Source of the DNA: Sedimenticola thiotaurini
GTDB lineage: Bacteria; Pseudomonadota; Gammaproteobacteria; Chromatiales; Chromatiaceae
Length of the DNA: 40,608 nucleotides
Direction: 5' to 3'
NCBI GenBank assembly: GCA_007713595.1
Contig: VMRY01000089.1
Location: forward strand, 1-40,608
The translations under genes and the position numbers were made by a program. Shown piece after piece: positions 1-8,262 of this stretch. Every line of letters begins with the position of its first letter. The first letter of the stretch is position 1. The notes under the pieces are model-generated. The model had not been told where the DNA came from and ran no database searches. It saw only the letters and a program-made list of their open reading frames with translations.

Positions 1-36
1 GGAGATATTGAGAGAAGTGAGTGCTGCTAATCTTAT

Positions 37-63
37 TAAAGTTCATTCTCATTTCGCCGCTAT
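37..63 (+). promoter_or_regulatory. Sigma-28 (FliA) promoter of the chemoreceptor gene
   Basis: The -35 element TAAAGTTC (37-44) is separated by exactly 11 bases from the -10 element GCCGCTAT (56-63). The FliA consensus is TAAAGTTT-N11-GCCGATAA, so 7/8 and 6/8 positions match with the correct spacing. It lies about 37 bases before the start of a methyl-accepting chemotaxis gene, a typical FliA target. A separate TATAAT at 80-85 has no good -35 partner. Confidence 0.75.
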
Positions 64-100
64 TATTTTTATCTACGTATATAATTAACTTATAAATATT

Positions 101-1789
101 ATGGATATGATAAAGAGAACACTCATAATCAGTTTAGTTATTGCGCTGCTGGCAGGCGTTGGTCTGGCGCTTTTACTTGGTTTGACGCTCACTGGCACAG
201 GCTTGGGTCCTTTGATTGCGGTGGCGGTGGCATCTGTTGTAGTCACTCTTTTGCTGGTCTACGTGTTGCATATTAAACCAATTCACAAAGAGATTGGTTT
301 TATGCGCCGACTGGTCGAAGCAAAGGGACACCTGAATGCCCAGGAGGAACAGCAACTCGCCACATTGGGGCAGGGTCTGGTGGGTCCTGTATTCAAGCAG
401 GTTGGTGATACTATCCAACAATTTTATGGCTGCAGCATTGGCGTCGTAGGGCGTAGTGGCAAGATTGCCATCGCCGGGGCGGAGGTTTCATATGCAGCGG
501 ATGTCCTGAAAAAGCGCATTGATGACCAAGTTGATCATATCCAGAAGATTACAGAAGCAACGAGTAATATCTCAAGTAATATCGAACAGGCGGTGACCAA
601 CTCGGAGACACTGAAAGAGCTGTCACGGCAGACTCGGCGTGCCAGCTATATAGGTCAGGAGGCGATTGGTGAGGCGGCCGAACAGATGCGCAACACCGGT
701 AATCATGCTCAGAAGGCCGCGGAGCTGATTGCAAAACTTGAGGATCGGGCGGGGCAGATTTCCCAGATTACCAAAGTGATCAGTGAAATTGCTGATCAGA
801 CCAATTTGCTGGCATTGAATGCCGCGATAGAGGCCGCCCGTGCCGGAGAGCAAGGCCGCGGTTTTGCCGTGGTGGCTGAAGAAGTGCGTAACCTAGCGAC
901 ACGGACCTCCAGTGCGACCACCGAGATTGGTCAGATGGTGCAGCGGATAAATGAAGAGACGGGTAATGCAGGCAATACCATGCGCTCCCTGGTCAGTGAG
1001 GTTGAGGAGAGTCGCACGCGCACGGAAAAGGTCGATGGCCAGTTATTGGAGATTCTTGAGCACGCCAGAGAGGTGGAAAGTCGTGTTATTACGGCCGCTG
1101 AGCGCTCAGAACAGAATCGTGAGCACCAGGGACAGATCAACCAGTCGTTGGACGTCTTTACCAAGAGTCTGAATAGCAGTTTAGAGAAGGTGGAATCGGT
1201 TGCCAGCCAGTCGCTGGAGCTTTCAGAGATGGCAGAATCAATCTATGAATTGCTGGGTGACACAGGTCTTCAGGGTGAGCACGGCATTGCCTATGAAGAG
1301 GGTGTGGCTGCAGTGGCGGCGATCCAGCGGACCTTTGAAGAAGCGGTAGAGAATGGCCAGCTGACAATGAATCAGCTATTTGATCGCGATTATAAGCCTA
1401 TTCCCGGCTCCAACCCGCAAAAGTACAAGACTCAGTTTGATGACTTTACGGACGCCAATCTACCCGCCATACAGGAGCCGATTCTGACGCGTCACCAGTT
1501 TATGGCCTATGCAGGTGCTGTGGATAGCAATGGCTATTTCCCGACACACAATAAACGTTATTCACAACCGATCACGGGTGACTATGCTAAAGATCTGTTG
1601 ACCAATCGAACCAAGCGCATCTTCAATGACCGTACGGGTGCCCGTTGTGGGTCAAACACCAAGCAGTTCCTTCTGCAGACCTATAAACGGGATACTGGTG
1701 AGGTGATGCATGATCTCAGCCTGCCCATCTATGTTGCAGGCAGACACTGGGGTGGATTCCGTATTGGCTACCAGTCTTCAGATGAGTAG
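101..1789 (+). CDS. Methyl-accepting chemotaxis protein with C-terminal sensory-type domain
   Basis: This is a 562-residue chemoreceptor signalling to CheA/CheW. Two hydrophobic segments (about residues 5-28 and 35-56) are joined by only a few residues, so there is no sizeable periplasmic sensor domain. The conserved cytoplasmic hairpin is clear around residues 225-265, with the run [20 protein letters not shown] followed by [13 protein letters not shown]. After the coiled coil comes a C-terminal domain of about 170 residues containing [12 protein letters not shown] and [11 protein letters not shown]. This domain recurs in many proteobacterial chemoreceptors and is probably the input module, placed after the signalling domain. 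Start: ATG at 101; an ATG at 107 is equally possible and neither has a clear Shine-Dalgarno. The gene follows a sigma-28-like promoter and ends before a strong bidirectional terminator. Family assignment is certain; the ligand is unknown. Confidence 0.93.
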   Translation: MDMIKRTLIISLVIALLAGVGLALLLGLTLTGTGLGPLIAVAVASVVVTLLLVYVLHIKPIHKEIGFMRRLVEAKGHLNAQEEQQLATLGQGLVGPVFKQVGDTIQQFYGCSIGVVGRSGKIAIAGAEVSYAADVLKKRIDDQVDHIQKITEATSNISSNIEQAVTNSETLKELSRQTRRASYIGQEAIGEAAEQMRNTGNHAQKAAELIAKLEDRAGQISQITKVISEIADQTNLLALNAAIEAARAGEQGRGFAVVAEEVRNLATRTSSATTEIGQMVQRINEETGNAGNTMRSLVSEVEESRTRTEKVDGQLLEILEHAREVESRVITAAERSEQNREHQGQINQSLDVFTKSLNSSLEKVESVASQSLELSEMAESIYELLGDTGLQGEHGIAYEEGVAAVAAIQRTFEEAVENGQLTMNQLFDRDYKPIPGSNPQKYKTQFDDFTDANLPAIQEPILTRHQFMAYAGAVDSNGYFPTHNKRYSQPITGDYAKDLLTNRTKRIFNDRTGARCGSNTKQFLLQTYKRDTGEVMHDLSLPIYVAGRHWGGFRIGYQSSDE

Positions 1790-1819
1790 TTAGCGGGCCG
1801 CCTGTAGGTGATTCCAAAC

Positions 1820-1843
1820 ACAACCCGGCCCCGGCCGGGTTGT
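1820..1843. terminator. Bidirectional terminator between chemoreceptor and lysR
   Basis: A near-perfect inverted repeat has ACAACCCGGCC (1820-1830) facing GGCCGGGTTGT (1833-1843). It sits between the stop codons of two convergent genes, directly abutting the lysR stop. It is GC-rich and followed on the plus strand by a T-rich stretch. Confidence 0.8.
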
Positions 1844-2773
1844 CTATTCTGTAGCCGTATCCTTCCCTTTAATCAGCTCTTCCAGGTAGGTCTGCAAGAT
1901 CAGGTTTGCAGGTGCCCCACGCCGGCTAATAGCTGAATAATGTGTCACATAACGCATCTCAGTGGTCAGCAGGGGGCGCATCTTTCCTGCAGAGACCCAG
2001 CGGTCAGCAAAGTGAGTCGGAAGAAATCCGATGAAACAGCCTGTCATGATCAGAAAGGCGATACCCTCCCTGTCTGTGGCCGTGGCACTGGCCTTTAATC
2101 GCTGGTGTTGTGCCTTAATGGCAGCTGTCTGAGCATAGGCAGGAACTACAGCATCCTGCGTAGAAATAGCACCTGTTTGTTGAGGGGGCTGTCGGAACAT
2201 GGGGTGATTGTGGCTGCAATAGAGCTGTGATGTTTCGCCATAGAGGGGCAGGTAATCAAGCCCTGAAAGGGTGCGCAGATCTGGCACAACCCCGATATGT
2301 AATCGCCCATCCAGAACCCCCAGTTCGATCTCGCTGGGCGGAAGCATGCTGATGTTGATGCGCACTTCCGGGCCTTGCTGTTTGAGCCGAGTCAGGGCAT
2401 CGGTGATGCGCATATGGTGCATGGTGACCAGATTGTCGGTGATGCCGATATTAAACTCGCCTTTCAGCTGGGCATGGATCGCATTGACCCGTGTTCTGAA
2501 GCCTTCCATAGAGGCCAGTAACTGCAATACCGCATCATAGACTTGTGACCCCTCTGCGGTAAGTGAAAAGCCGGCCCGCCCCCGCTGGCAGAGTCGTAAA
2601 CCCAGGCGCTGTTCGAGATCTGACATGCTCAGACTGATGGCTGATCGGCTGATATTCAGTTGTACCTCGGCGGCGGAGAATCCACCGCACTCAACAACGG
2701 CCTTGAAAATCCGCAGGTGGCGTATCTCCATGTCACTTATCTGTCCACTCAATGTTGTCGGCTTGGATTTCAT
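1844..2773 (-). CDS. LysR-family transcriptional regulator
   Basis: This is a 309-residue LysR-type regulator. An N-terminal winged helix-turn-helix begins with MEIRHLRIFKAVVECGGFSAA and continues ISRSAISLSMSDLEQRLGLRL, the usual LysR DNA-binding pattern. It is followed by a periplasmic-binding-like effector domain (about residues 100-300). LysR proteins normally start at the MEIRHLRIF methionine, so the real start may be the internal ATG at 2731 rather than 2773; neither has a strong ribosome-binding site. It is transcribed away from the aminotransferase/dehydrogenase pair at 2902-5795, and this divergent arrangement suggests that it controls them with a pathway intermediate as effector. That role is inferred from position only. 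Confidence 0.9.
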   Translation of the reverse strand: MKSKPTTLSGQISDMEIRHLRIFKAVVECGGFSAAEVQLNISRSAISLSMSDLEQRLGLRLCQRGRAGFSLTAEGSQVYDAVLQLLASMEGFRTRVNAIHAQLKGEFNIGITDNLVTMHHMRITDALTRLKQQGPEVRINISMLPPSEIELGVLDGRLHIGVVPDLRTLSGLDYLPLYGETSQLYCSHNHPMFRQPPQQTGAISTQDAVVPAYAQTAAIKAQHQRLKASATATDREGIAFLIMTGCFIGFLPTHFADRWVSAGKMRPLLTTEMRYVTHYSAISRRGAPANLILQTYLEELIKGKDTATE

Positions 2774-2901
2774 CGGTCGAGGTTTAATTCTTTAATAAGT
2801 TAAGTAATTCTGTAACTAAAGGTAAGTTATTTCAAATTTATTAAACAGAATAAGTGGTTCAGACTGAAGCGAGTACTAATCACTGGAGTGAGGCCGATCT
2901 T
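2774..2901. promoter_or_regulatory. AT-rich divergent control region lysR / aminotransferase
   Basis: This very AT-rich intergenic stretch holds the promoters of the two divergent genes. A dyad ATTCTGT (2807-2813) / ACAGAAT (2845-2851) with a 31-base centre, and repeated AAGTTA/TAAGTTA words near 2795-2830, are candidate LysR contacts. No consensus sigma-70 promoter stands out. The region assignment is secure; the operator is a guess. Confidence 0.4.
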
Positions 2902-4242
2902 ATGAGCGTATATGACCGAGATATCGCTGCTGGTCTGAGTCGTGAGGCGCTGGAGGCGCACTGGATGCCGTTTACCGGTAATCGGGAATTCAAGCAGAAT
3001 CCAAGAATGGTTGTTTCTGCGGATGGAAATTACTACCAGAGTGGTGATGGTCGACGGATTCTGGACGGTCTCTCCGGGCTCTGGTGTTGTGGAGCCGGGC
3101 ATAATCGAACGGAGATAGCTGATGCTATTACCCGGCAACTTGCCACGCTGGATTATTCACCTGGATTTCAGTTTGGTCACCCCCTCTCATTTGAGCTGGC
3201 TAATCGTCTCAAGGCAATAACGCCCGATGGGCTTGATTATGTCTTCTTTTCCAACTCCGGCTCAGAAGCGGTTGAGACCTCGCTAAAAATGGCGCGGGCC
3301 TACTGGCGTCTGAAAGGAATACCGTCCAAGACCAAACTGATCGGTCGGGTAAAAGGCTATCATGGGGTCAACTTTGGAGGTATTAGTCTGGGTGGGATAG
3401 GACCCAATCGCAAACTCTTTGGCACCCTGCTGGATGCGGATCACCTACCTCACACCCTGTTGCCAGAGAACGCCTTCAGTCGTGGTATGCCTGAGCAGGG
3501 TGCGAAGCTGGCAGATCATCTGGAAGAGTTGGTGGCGCTGCATGACGCCTCTAATATCGCCGCTGTGATTGTTGAGCCGTTTGCCGGTTCTGCTGGAGTC
3601 ATTGTTCCACCCAAGGGGTATCTGCAGCGATTACGTGCCATCTGTGATAAGCATGACATCCTATTGATTTTTGACGAGGTGATTACCGGCTTTGGCCGTA
3701 CCGGCCATGCCTTTGGTGCCGATGCCTTCGGTGTGGTGCCGGATATCATGAATGTGGCCAAGGGACTGACCAATGGTGTTATTCCGATGGGTGCCACGAT
3801 AGCTCGCCACGATATCTATCAGACCTTCATGTCTCAGGGTGGACCGGAGTATATGGTGGAGTTTCCCCATGGCTATACTTATTCAGCACATCCTGTCGCT
3901 TGCGCAGCCGGTCTTGCGGCGCTGTCCCTGTTTGAGGATGAAAAACTGGCCGATAGGGCACTTGAGATGGCACCCTATTTTGAGTCAGGACTGCACAGCT
4001 TGAAGGGCAGTCAGATGATTACTGATATACGTAATTTTGGTATGGCAGGTGCGTTACAGATTGCCCCTTACCCCGGTGAACCTGCGCGGCGGCCCTACGA
4101 GATTGCGAAGAAATGTTGGGAACGCGGTATCTACGTCCGTTATGGCGGTGACACCATTCAGCTGGGCCCTTCGCTGGTAATAGAGAAGAGCGAGATTGAT
4201 CAGCTGGTGAATGTTTTGGGTGACGTCATCAGTGAACTCTAG
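2902..4242 (+). CDS. bauA: Omega-amino acid:pyruvate (beta-alanine:pyruvate) aminotransferase
   Basis: This class III PLP-dependent aminotransferase most likely transfers the amino group of beta-alanine (or a similar omega-amino acid) to pyruvate, yielding malonate semialdehyde and alanine. Family landmarks are LEAHWMPFTGNREFKQNPR near the N-terminus, GLWCCGAGH, SGSEAVETSLKMARAYWRLKG, the PLP-site segment LLIFDEVITGFGRTG with the lysine in NVAKGLTNG, and EFPHGYTYSAHPVACAAG. An upstream in-frame GTG at 2854 lacks a ribosome-binding site, while ATG at 2902 is preceded by GGAGTGAGG at proper spacing, so I prefer it (446 residues). The next gene is a malonate/methylmalonate-semialdehyde dehydrogenase, which strongly supports beta-alanine degradation. 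Other omega-amines remain possible substrates. Confidence 0.87.
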   Translation: MSVYDRDIAAGLSREALEAHWMPFTGNREFKQNPRMVVSADGNYYQSGDGRRILDGLSGLWCCGAGHNRTEIADAITRQLATLDYSPGFQFGHPLSFELANRLKAITPDGLDYVFFSNSGSEAVETSLKMARAYWRLKGIPSKTKLIGRVKGYHGVNFGGISLGGIGPNRKLFGTLLDADHLPHTLLPENAFSRGMPEQGAKLADHLEELVALHDASNIAAVIVEPFAGSAGVIVPPKGYLQRLRAICDKHDILLIFDEVITGFGRTGHAFGADAFGVVPDIMNVAKGLTNGVIPMGATIARHDIYQTFMSQGGPEYMVEFPHGYTYSAHPVACAAGLAALSLFEDEKLADRALEMAPYFESGLHSLKGSQMITDIRNFGMAGALQIAPYPGEPARRPYEIAKKCWERGIYVRYGGDTIQLGPSLVIEKSEIDQLVNVLGDVISEL

Positions 4243-4301
4243 TACGGCCTGAAACCGGGCTCATTTATAAATAAAAATCTATAGATCAACCAGGAGCAGC
4301 T

Positions 4302-5795
4302 ATGCAGAGCATCGGGCACTTTATTAATGGCCAGCATATCGCAGGAGATGGGCGTACTCAGCCTGTATACAACCCGGCTACGGGTGAGGCGGAAAAAGTC
4401 GTCGCATTGGCATCGAGTGAGATTGTAGGGCAGGCGATTGCTGCGGCACAGGCGGCCTTCCCTCTCTGGCGCGACACGCCACCGCTGAAACGCGCACAGG
4501 TGATGTTTCGTTATAAGCAGTTACTAGAGGCCCATGCCGAGGAGATCTGCAGACTGATAACGGACGAACATGGCAAGGTGCTGGATGACGCCATGGGTGA
4601 GTTGGTGCGTGGCATCGAGGTAGTCGAGTATGCCTGTGGTGCACCGGAACTGCTAAAGGGTGAGCACTCTAAAAATGTTGGCCCTGGCATCGATTCCTGG
4701 TCTGAATTTCAACCGCTTGGCGTGGTGGCCGGAATAACACCGTTCAATTTTCCGGTGATGGTACCGATGTGGATGTTTCCCCTTGCCCTGGTATGCGGGA
4801 ATACCTTCATCCTCAAACCCTCGGAGCGGGATCCCTCAGCCGGCCTGCGAATAGCTGAACTGCTACAGGAAGCCGGTCTGCCGGATGGGGTATTCAATCT
4901 GGTAAATGGTGATAGAGAGGCGGTGGAGTGTCTGCTGCATGATTCGCGGGTTCAGGCCGTCAGTTTTGTCGGTTCAACACTGGTGGCCGAAACCATCTAC
5001 CGTGCCGGCACTGCTGCAGGGAAACGTGTTCAGGCCCTGGGTGGGGCAAAAAATCATGCTGTGGTCATGCCGGATGCCGATCTGGATAATGCCGTAAATG
5101 CCCTTATGGGAGCGGCCTATGGCTCTTGTGGTGAACGCTGCATGGCTATTTCAGTTGTAGTCTGTGTGGGTGATACCGTGGCTGATCAGGTGGTTGCAAA
5201 GCTGGCTGATCAGTTGACTCATCTGAAGGTTCGCCCAGGTGCTGAAGAGGGCAGTGAGATGGGGCCGTTAGTGACGCAGGTGCATCTGCAGAAGGTACGC
5301 GGTTATGTTGATCGGGGCGTGGAAGAGGGTGCGCAGTTAGTAGTCGATGGCCGCGCTCTGCAAGTTGCGGGTTACGAGAAAGGTTTTTTTCTCGGCGGCT
5401 GTCTGTTTGATCATGTGACGCCGTCGATGTCGATCTATCGGGAGGAGATATTTGGCCCTGTGCTGTGTGTAGTCAGGGCAGATGATCTGCAGAAGGCGAT
5501 GGAACTTATCGACGATCACGAATACGGCAATGGTACCTGCATCTTTACCCGTGATGGGGAGGCGGCCCGATATTTCAGTGACCACATAAAAGTGGGTATG
5601 GTGGGTGTCAATGTACCCCTCCCTGTACCGGTGGCCTACCATAGCTTTGGTGGTTGGAAGCGTTCCCTATTTGGTGATCTTTATGCCTATGGACCGGATG
5701 CGGTCCGCTTCTACACCCGCCGCAAGACTATTACCCAGCGCTGGCCTTCTGGGGCATTACGAGAAGGAACTCGTTTCAGTTTTCCAACGCTATGA
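4302..5795 (+). CDS. mmsA: (Methyl)malonate-semialdehyde dehydrogenase, CoA-acylating
   Basis: This 497-residue aldehyde dehydrogenase belongs to the MmsA/IolA type. It oxidatively decarboxylates malonate semialdehyde to acetyl-CoA, or methylmalonate semialdehyde to propionyl-CoA, using NAD+ and CoA. Landmarks are PLGVVAGITPFNFPVMVPMW (substrate/NAD region), GNTFILKPSERDPSA, FVGSTLVAETIY, the catalytic cysteine in GSCGERCMAISVVV, and EEIFGPVLCVVR. The ATG at 4302 is preceded by AGGAG six bases upstream. It lies 59 bases behind the aminotransferase, presumably in the same operon, so the pair would convert beta-alanine to acetyl-CoA. A role in valine or inositol breakdown cannot be excluded, but no other genes of those pathways are present here. 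Confidence 0.92.
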   Translation: MQSIGHFINGQHIAGDGRTQPVYNPATGEAEKVVALASSEIVGQAIAAAQAAFPLWRDTPPLKRAQVMFRYKQLLEAHAEEICRLITDEHGKVLDDAMGELVRGIEVVEYACGAPELLKGEHSKNVGPGIDSWSEFQPLGVVAGITPFNFPVMVPMWMFPLALVCGNTFILKPSERDPSAGLRIAELLQEAGLPDGVFNLVNGDREAVECLLHDSRVQAVSFVGSTLVAETIYRAGTAAGKRVQALGGAKNHAVVMPDADLDNAVNALMGAAYGSCGERCMAISVVVCVGDTVADQVVAKLADQLTHLKVRPGAEEGSEMGPLVTQVHLQKVRGYVDRGVEEGAQLVVDGRALQVAGYEKGFFLGGCLFDHVTPSMSIYREEIFGPVLCVVRADDLQKAMELIDDHEYGNGTCIFTRDGEAARYFSDHIKVGMVGVNVPLPVPVAYHSFGGWKRSLFGDLYAYGPDAVRFYTRRKTITQRWPSGALREGTRFSFPTL

Positions 5796-5842
5796 GACTG
5801 GATTGCAATTTGTAGAATATAAAGAAATAGTGATGTTAATAT

Positions 5843-5929
5843 CTTTATTCCCTTAAGGACTCGCTAATGTGGTCGCTACCAACTAGTGATCCAGTTCATA
5901 AACTGGGGTGGTGTTTTGAGGGAATAAGG
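5843..5929 (+). other. Long-range stem enclosing a hairpin, upstream of cyclase gene
   Basis: Bases 5843-5856 can pair with 5916-5929 as a 14-bp stem with two G-U pairs; its core is TTATTCCCTTAA against TTGAGGGAATAA. The 59-base interior holds the hairpin CCAGTT-CATA-AACTGG (5891-5906). The element sits between the mmsA stop and the start of the hemerythrin-GGDEF gene, so it could be an RNA control element, an operator dyad or part of a terminator. It matches no riboswitch family I recognise. Confidence 0.4.
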
Positions 5930-6003
5930 CAGTGATCTAAGTAAATCGGGCAGGATGCGTCTGATCCAGAACGGTGGTAACGCATGTCGATTACCTGTTT
6001 GAA

Positions 6004-8193
6004 ATGAAAAAAATTCTTTGGGATGAGGCGTTAAGTATAGGTGATCCTGTGCTCGACGGAGAGCATAGGCAGCTTATTGCTTTGCTCAACAGGCTGATAG
6101 ATCTGATTGATGAATCACCTGATGTAGAGCAGGTGCACCAGATACTTGATCAGCTGGAATTGCTGGCCGCCATACATAACCGCCATGAAGAAGAGGCCAG
6201 TGCGCACGCTGATGTGAAATTCAGCCAAGCACAACAACGTGAACACCACCTTTTTCGTGCGGCCATTATTGAAGCTCGTAGTCAACTCAAGCCTGATGAC
6301 CCTGGCTCTTCACTGATCGATGTAACGGAGTCGCTGGTCACTCTGTTTATAAGCCACATTATTGATCAGGACCTCGATCTCGCTCCCCTGCTGTCACAAA
6401 ATGAGGTTAGAGAACACTCACTGGCTGAGCATCTGACCAGGCGTTTTCAACAAATTTCCCTAGTGCGCGGACTGGAAATGCTGGTCGTCATATCGTTACT
6501 GCCGATGCTGGTATTTGCCGGCATGATCATGCATCAGGCGTGGCAGACCGCGAGCCAGGCGGATGATGTGGCACTGTTGGCCTCTTTCAGTGAGCGAGTG
6601 GGTGATCTCGCCCATGAACTGCAGAAGGAGCGGGGCCTCAGTGCCGGATTTCTGACCAGTGATGATGTCGCTTATCAAATATCACTTGGCTTGCAGAGAA
6701 AACAGAGTGACCAAGAGCTGGCTCAATTTAGCAGCAGTGTGGCGACCCAGACGCAAGGTGATCGTTTGTCGGTACTTAGCCGGCTGGCAGTAGTAACCGC
6801 AAAACATATGGAAGAGCTGGGGCGTATTCGTCAGGAAGTCGATCAGCGACGGCTAAAACCTGAGAATAGCTTTGATCTCTTTACGCGGTTGATTACAGAG
6901 CTGACTGAATTATCCACTCAGGTAGCGACACTTTCCCGGCAGGCAGGGGCGTCCGAGCTGTTTCAAGCCAATGCGATTCTGATTCAGTTTGGTGAGATGG
7001 CGGGGCGGGAGCGAGCAGTCAGTGCCGCCGGTTTTGGTCGGGGGATGTTTACTCCACAAGAGTACCGGCATCTGATCGCACTGACATCTGAACAGAAATC
7101 ACTTCGCCGGCAACTCCGCTTCTTTCTCAATGAGGCGGCCTGGGTGGAGTGGCAGCAAAAGTATGACTCGTCCGAAATTGCCGAATATCAACGCATAAGT
7201 GACTACGCCTTGGAGCAGGGCAGTGGCTATGGTGTGGTGTCACTGGACAGTTTTACTTGGTTTAAGGTGGCTACTGTTCGGATAAACCTGATCCGGGATT
7301 TTCAGCAGCAACTAACCCAGAACTTGCTCAATGAGATGTATCGTCAGCGGGGTGAATCTACCGCCCTGTTCATGGTCACCGTCTTCGGCGGTGGAGGTAT
7401 GGTGTTATTGATTGGTTATGTGGCGCTTCAGTTGGCCCGTTCCATTCGGCTGCCCATCATGAGTCTTACACAGGGTATGCGCGGACTCACGGCCGGCGAT
7501 AAGTCGGTCAGGATTCCCTACTCCATGCGTAAGGATGAGCTGGGTGATATGGTCTCCGCTTATGAGACATTCAGACGCAAGTTGATACGTACTGATATGC
7601 TGTCCATGGGGGAGGAGCGGGGTCCGCTTGAAGCGACTCGACATGCCTTGGTACTCAAACGAAGGACTGCAGAGGGAGAGGTCTATAAGAAACTGGCCAG
7701 CATTGATTCATTGACGGGTGTCTTCAATCGCAGAGAGTTTATGACGCTGGCCAAGAAAGAGGTGTCCAAGGTACAGAGAAAACTGGATCATTTAGCAGTT
7801 ATGTTGCTGGATATAGATCATTTCAAACGGATCAATGATTCCTATGGCCACTCGGAAGGGGACCGGGTACTGAAGATCGTGGCTCAATCTATCACAGCCG
7901 CACTGCGGGAAGCGGATATACTTGGACGGATTGGTGGTGAAGAGTTTGCAGTACTTTTGCCGTCCACAGATATTGATTCAGCAACAAAGACGGCGGAGCG
8001 GGTACGTAGTGCAATAGAGGGATTGCATATACAGGTGGGTGATGAGGAGATTCAAGTCACTATCAGTATTGGCATCAGTGAATATTGTGCAGAAGAGGGA
8101 CAGATTGACCCCGCCATGGTGCGTGCCGATAGGGCGCTTTATCAAGCCAAGCATGCGGGCAGAAACCAGGTCTGTTATCAGCAGGTAGCCTAA
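6004..8193 (+). CDS. Membrane diguanylate cyclase: hemerythrin - NIT - HAMP - GGDEF
   Basis: This 729-residue sensor cyclase makes c-di-GMP. Domains in order are an N-terminal cytoplasmic hemerythrin (about 1-130); TM1 (about 157-177); a periplasmic NIT-type nitrate/nitrite-sensing helical domain with ELQKERGLSAGFL; TM2 (about 454-478); HAMP; and GGDEF, beginning DSLTGVFNRREF. The GGDEF motif is GGEEF (644-648), and an RxxD inhibitory site (READ) precedes it at the usual five-residue distance, so the cyclase should be active and product-inhibited. Diiron ligands visible are H21, H58, E62, H81, H118 and D123; the expected fifth histidine is Gln77. I chose ATG 6004 because bacteriohemerythrins usually start this way; an in-frame GTG at 5974 adds ten residues. 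Signals are probably oxygen or NO plus nitrate/nitrite (inferred). Confidence 0.88.
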   Translation: MKKILWDEALSIGDPVLDGEHRQLIALLNRLIDLIDESPDVEQVHQILDQLELLAAIHNRHEEEASAHADVKFSQAQQREHHLFRAAIIEARSQLKPDDPGSSLIDVTESLVTLFISHIIDQDLDLAPLLSQNEVREHSLAEHLTRRFQQISLVRGLEMLVVISLLPMLVFAGMIMHQAWQTASQADDVALLASFSERVGDLAHELQKERGLSAGFLTSDDVAYQISLGLQRKQSDQELAQFSSSVATQTQGDRLSVLSRLAVVTAKHMEELGRIRQEVDQRRLKPENSFDLFTRLITELTELSTQVATLSRQAGASELFQANAILIQFGEMAGRERAVSAAGFGRGMFTPQEYRHLIALTSEQKSLRRQLRFFLNEAAWVEWQQKYDSSEIAEYQRISDYALEQGSGYGVVSLDSFTWFKVATVRINLIRDFQQQLTQNLLNEMYRQRGESTALFMVTVFGGGGMVLLIGYVALQLARSIRLPIMSLTQGMRGLTAGDKSVRIPYSMRKDELGDMVSAYETFRRKLIRTDMLSMGEERGPLEATRHALVLKRRTAEGEVYKKLASIDSLTGVFNRREFMTLAKKEVSKVQRKLDHLAVMLLDIDHFKRINDSYGHSEGDRVLKIVAQSITAALREADILGRIGGEEFAVLLPSTDIDSATKTAERVRSAIEGLHIQVGDEEIQVTISIGISEYCAEEGQIDPAMVRADRALYQAKHAGRNQVCYQQVA

Positions 8194-8213
8194 CGTTGCG
8201 GTTGGATCGTTTG

Positions 8214-8240
8214 GCTGTCCCAGCCTTAGGCCGGGACAGC
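8214..8240. terminator. Bidirectional terminator-like hairpin between cyclase and rph
   Basis: GCTGTCCC (8214-8221) pairs with GGGACAGC (8233-8240), with an inner GCC-TTA-GGC extension. It lies between the ends of two convergent genes. There is no long T-tract on either side. Confidence 0.65.
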
Positions 8241-8262
8241 TGTTAAATGAAGGCAGGCCTGA

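Noticed and set aside
1-100. C-terminus of an upstream gene at the window edge
   Set aside because: The first frame opens for only nine codons and shows no recognisable motif, and the sequence contains the sigma-28 promoter of the chemoreceptor.
4378-4644. Antisense reading frames inside mmsA, recG, bioF and other GC-rich genes
   Set aside because: They are shadow frames of strongly supported genes, with compositionally biased products and no recognisable motifs.
5796-6003. c-di-GMP (GEMM) riboswitch upstream of the hemerythrin cyclase
   Set aside because: I could not find the conserved GEMM loop sequences; only a generic long stem with an inner hairpin is present.
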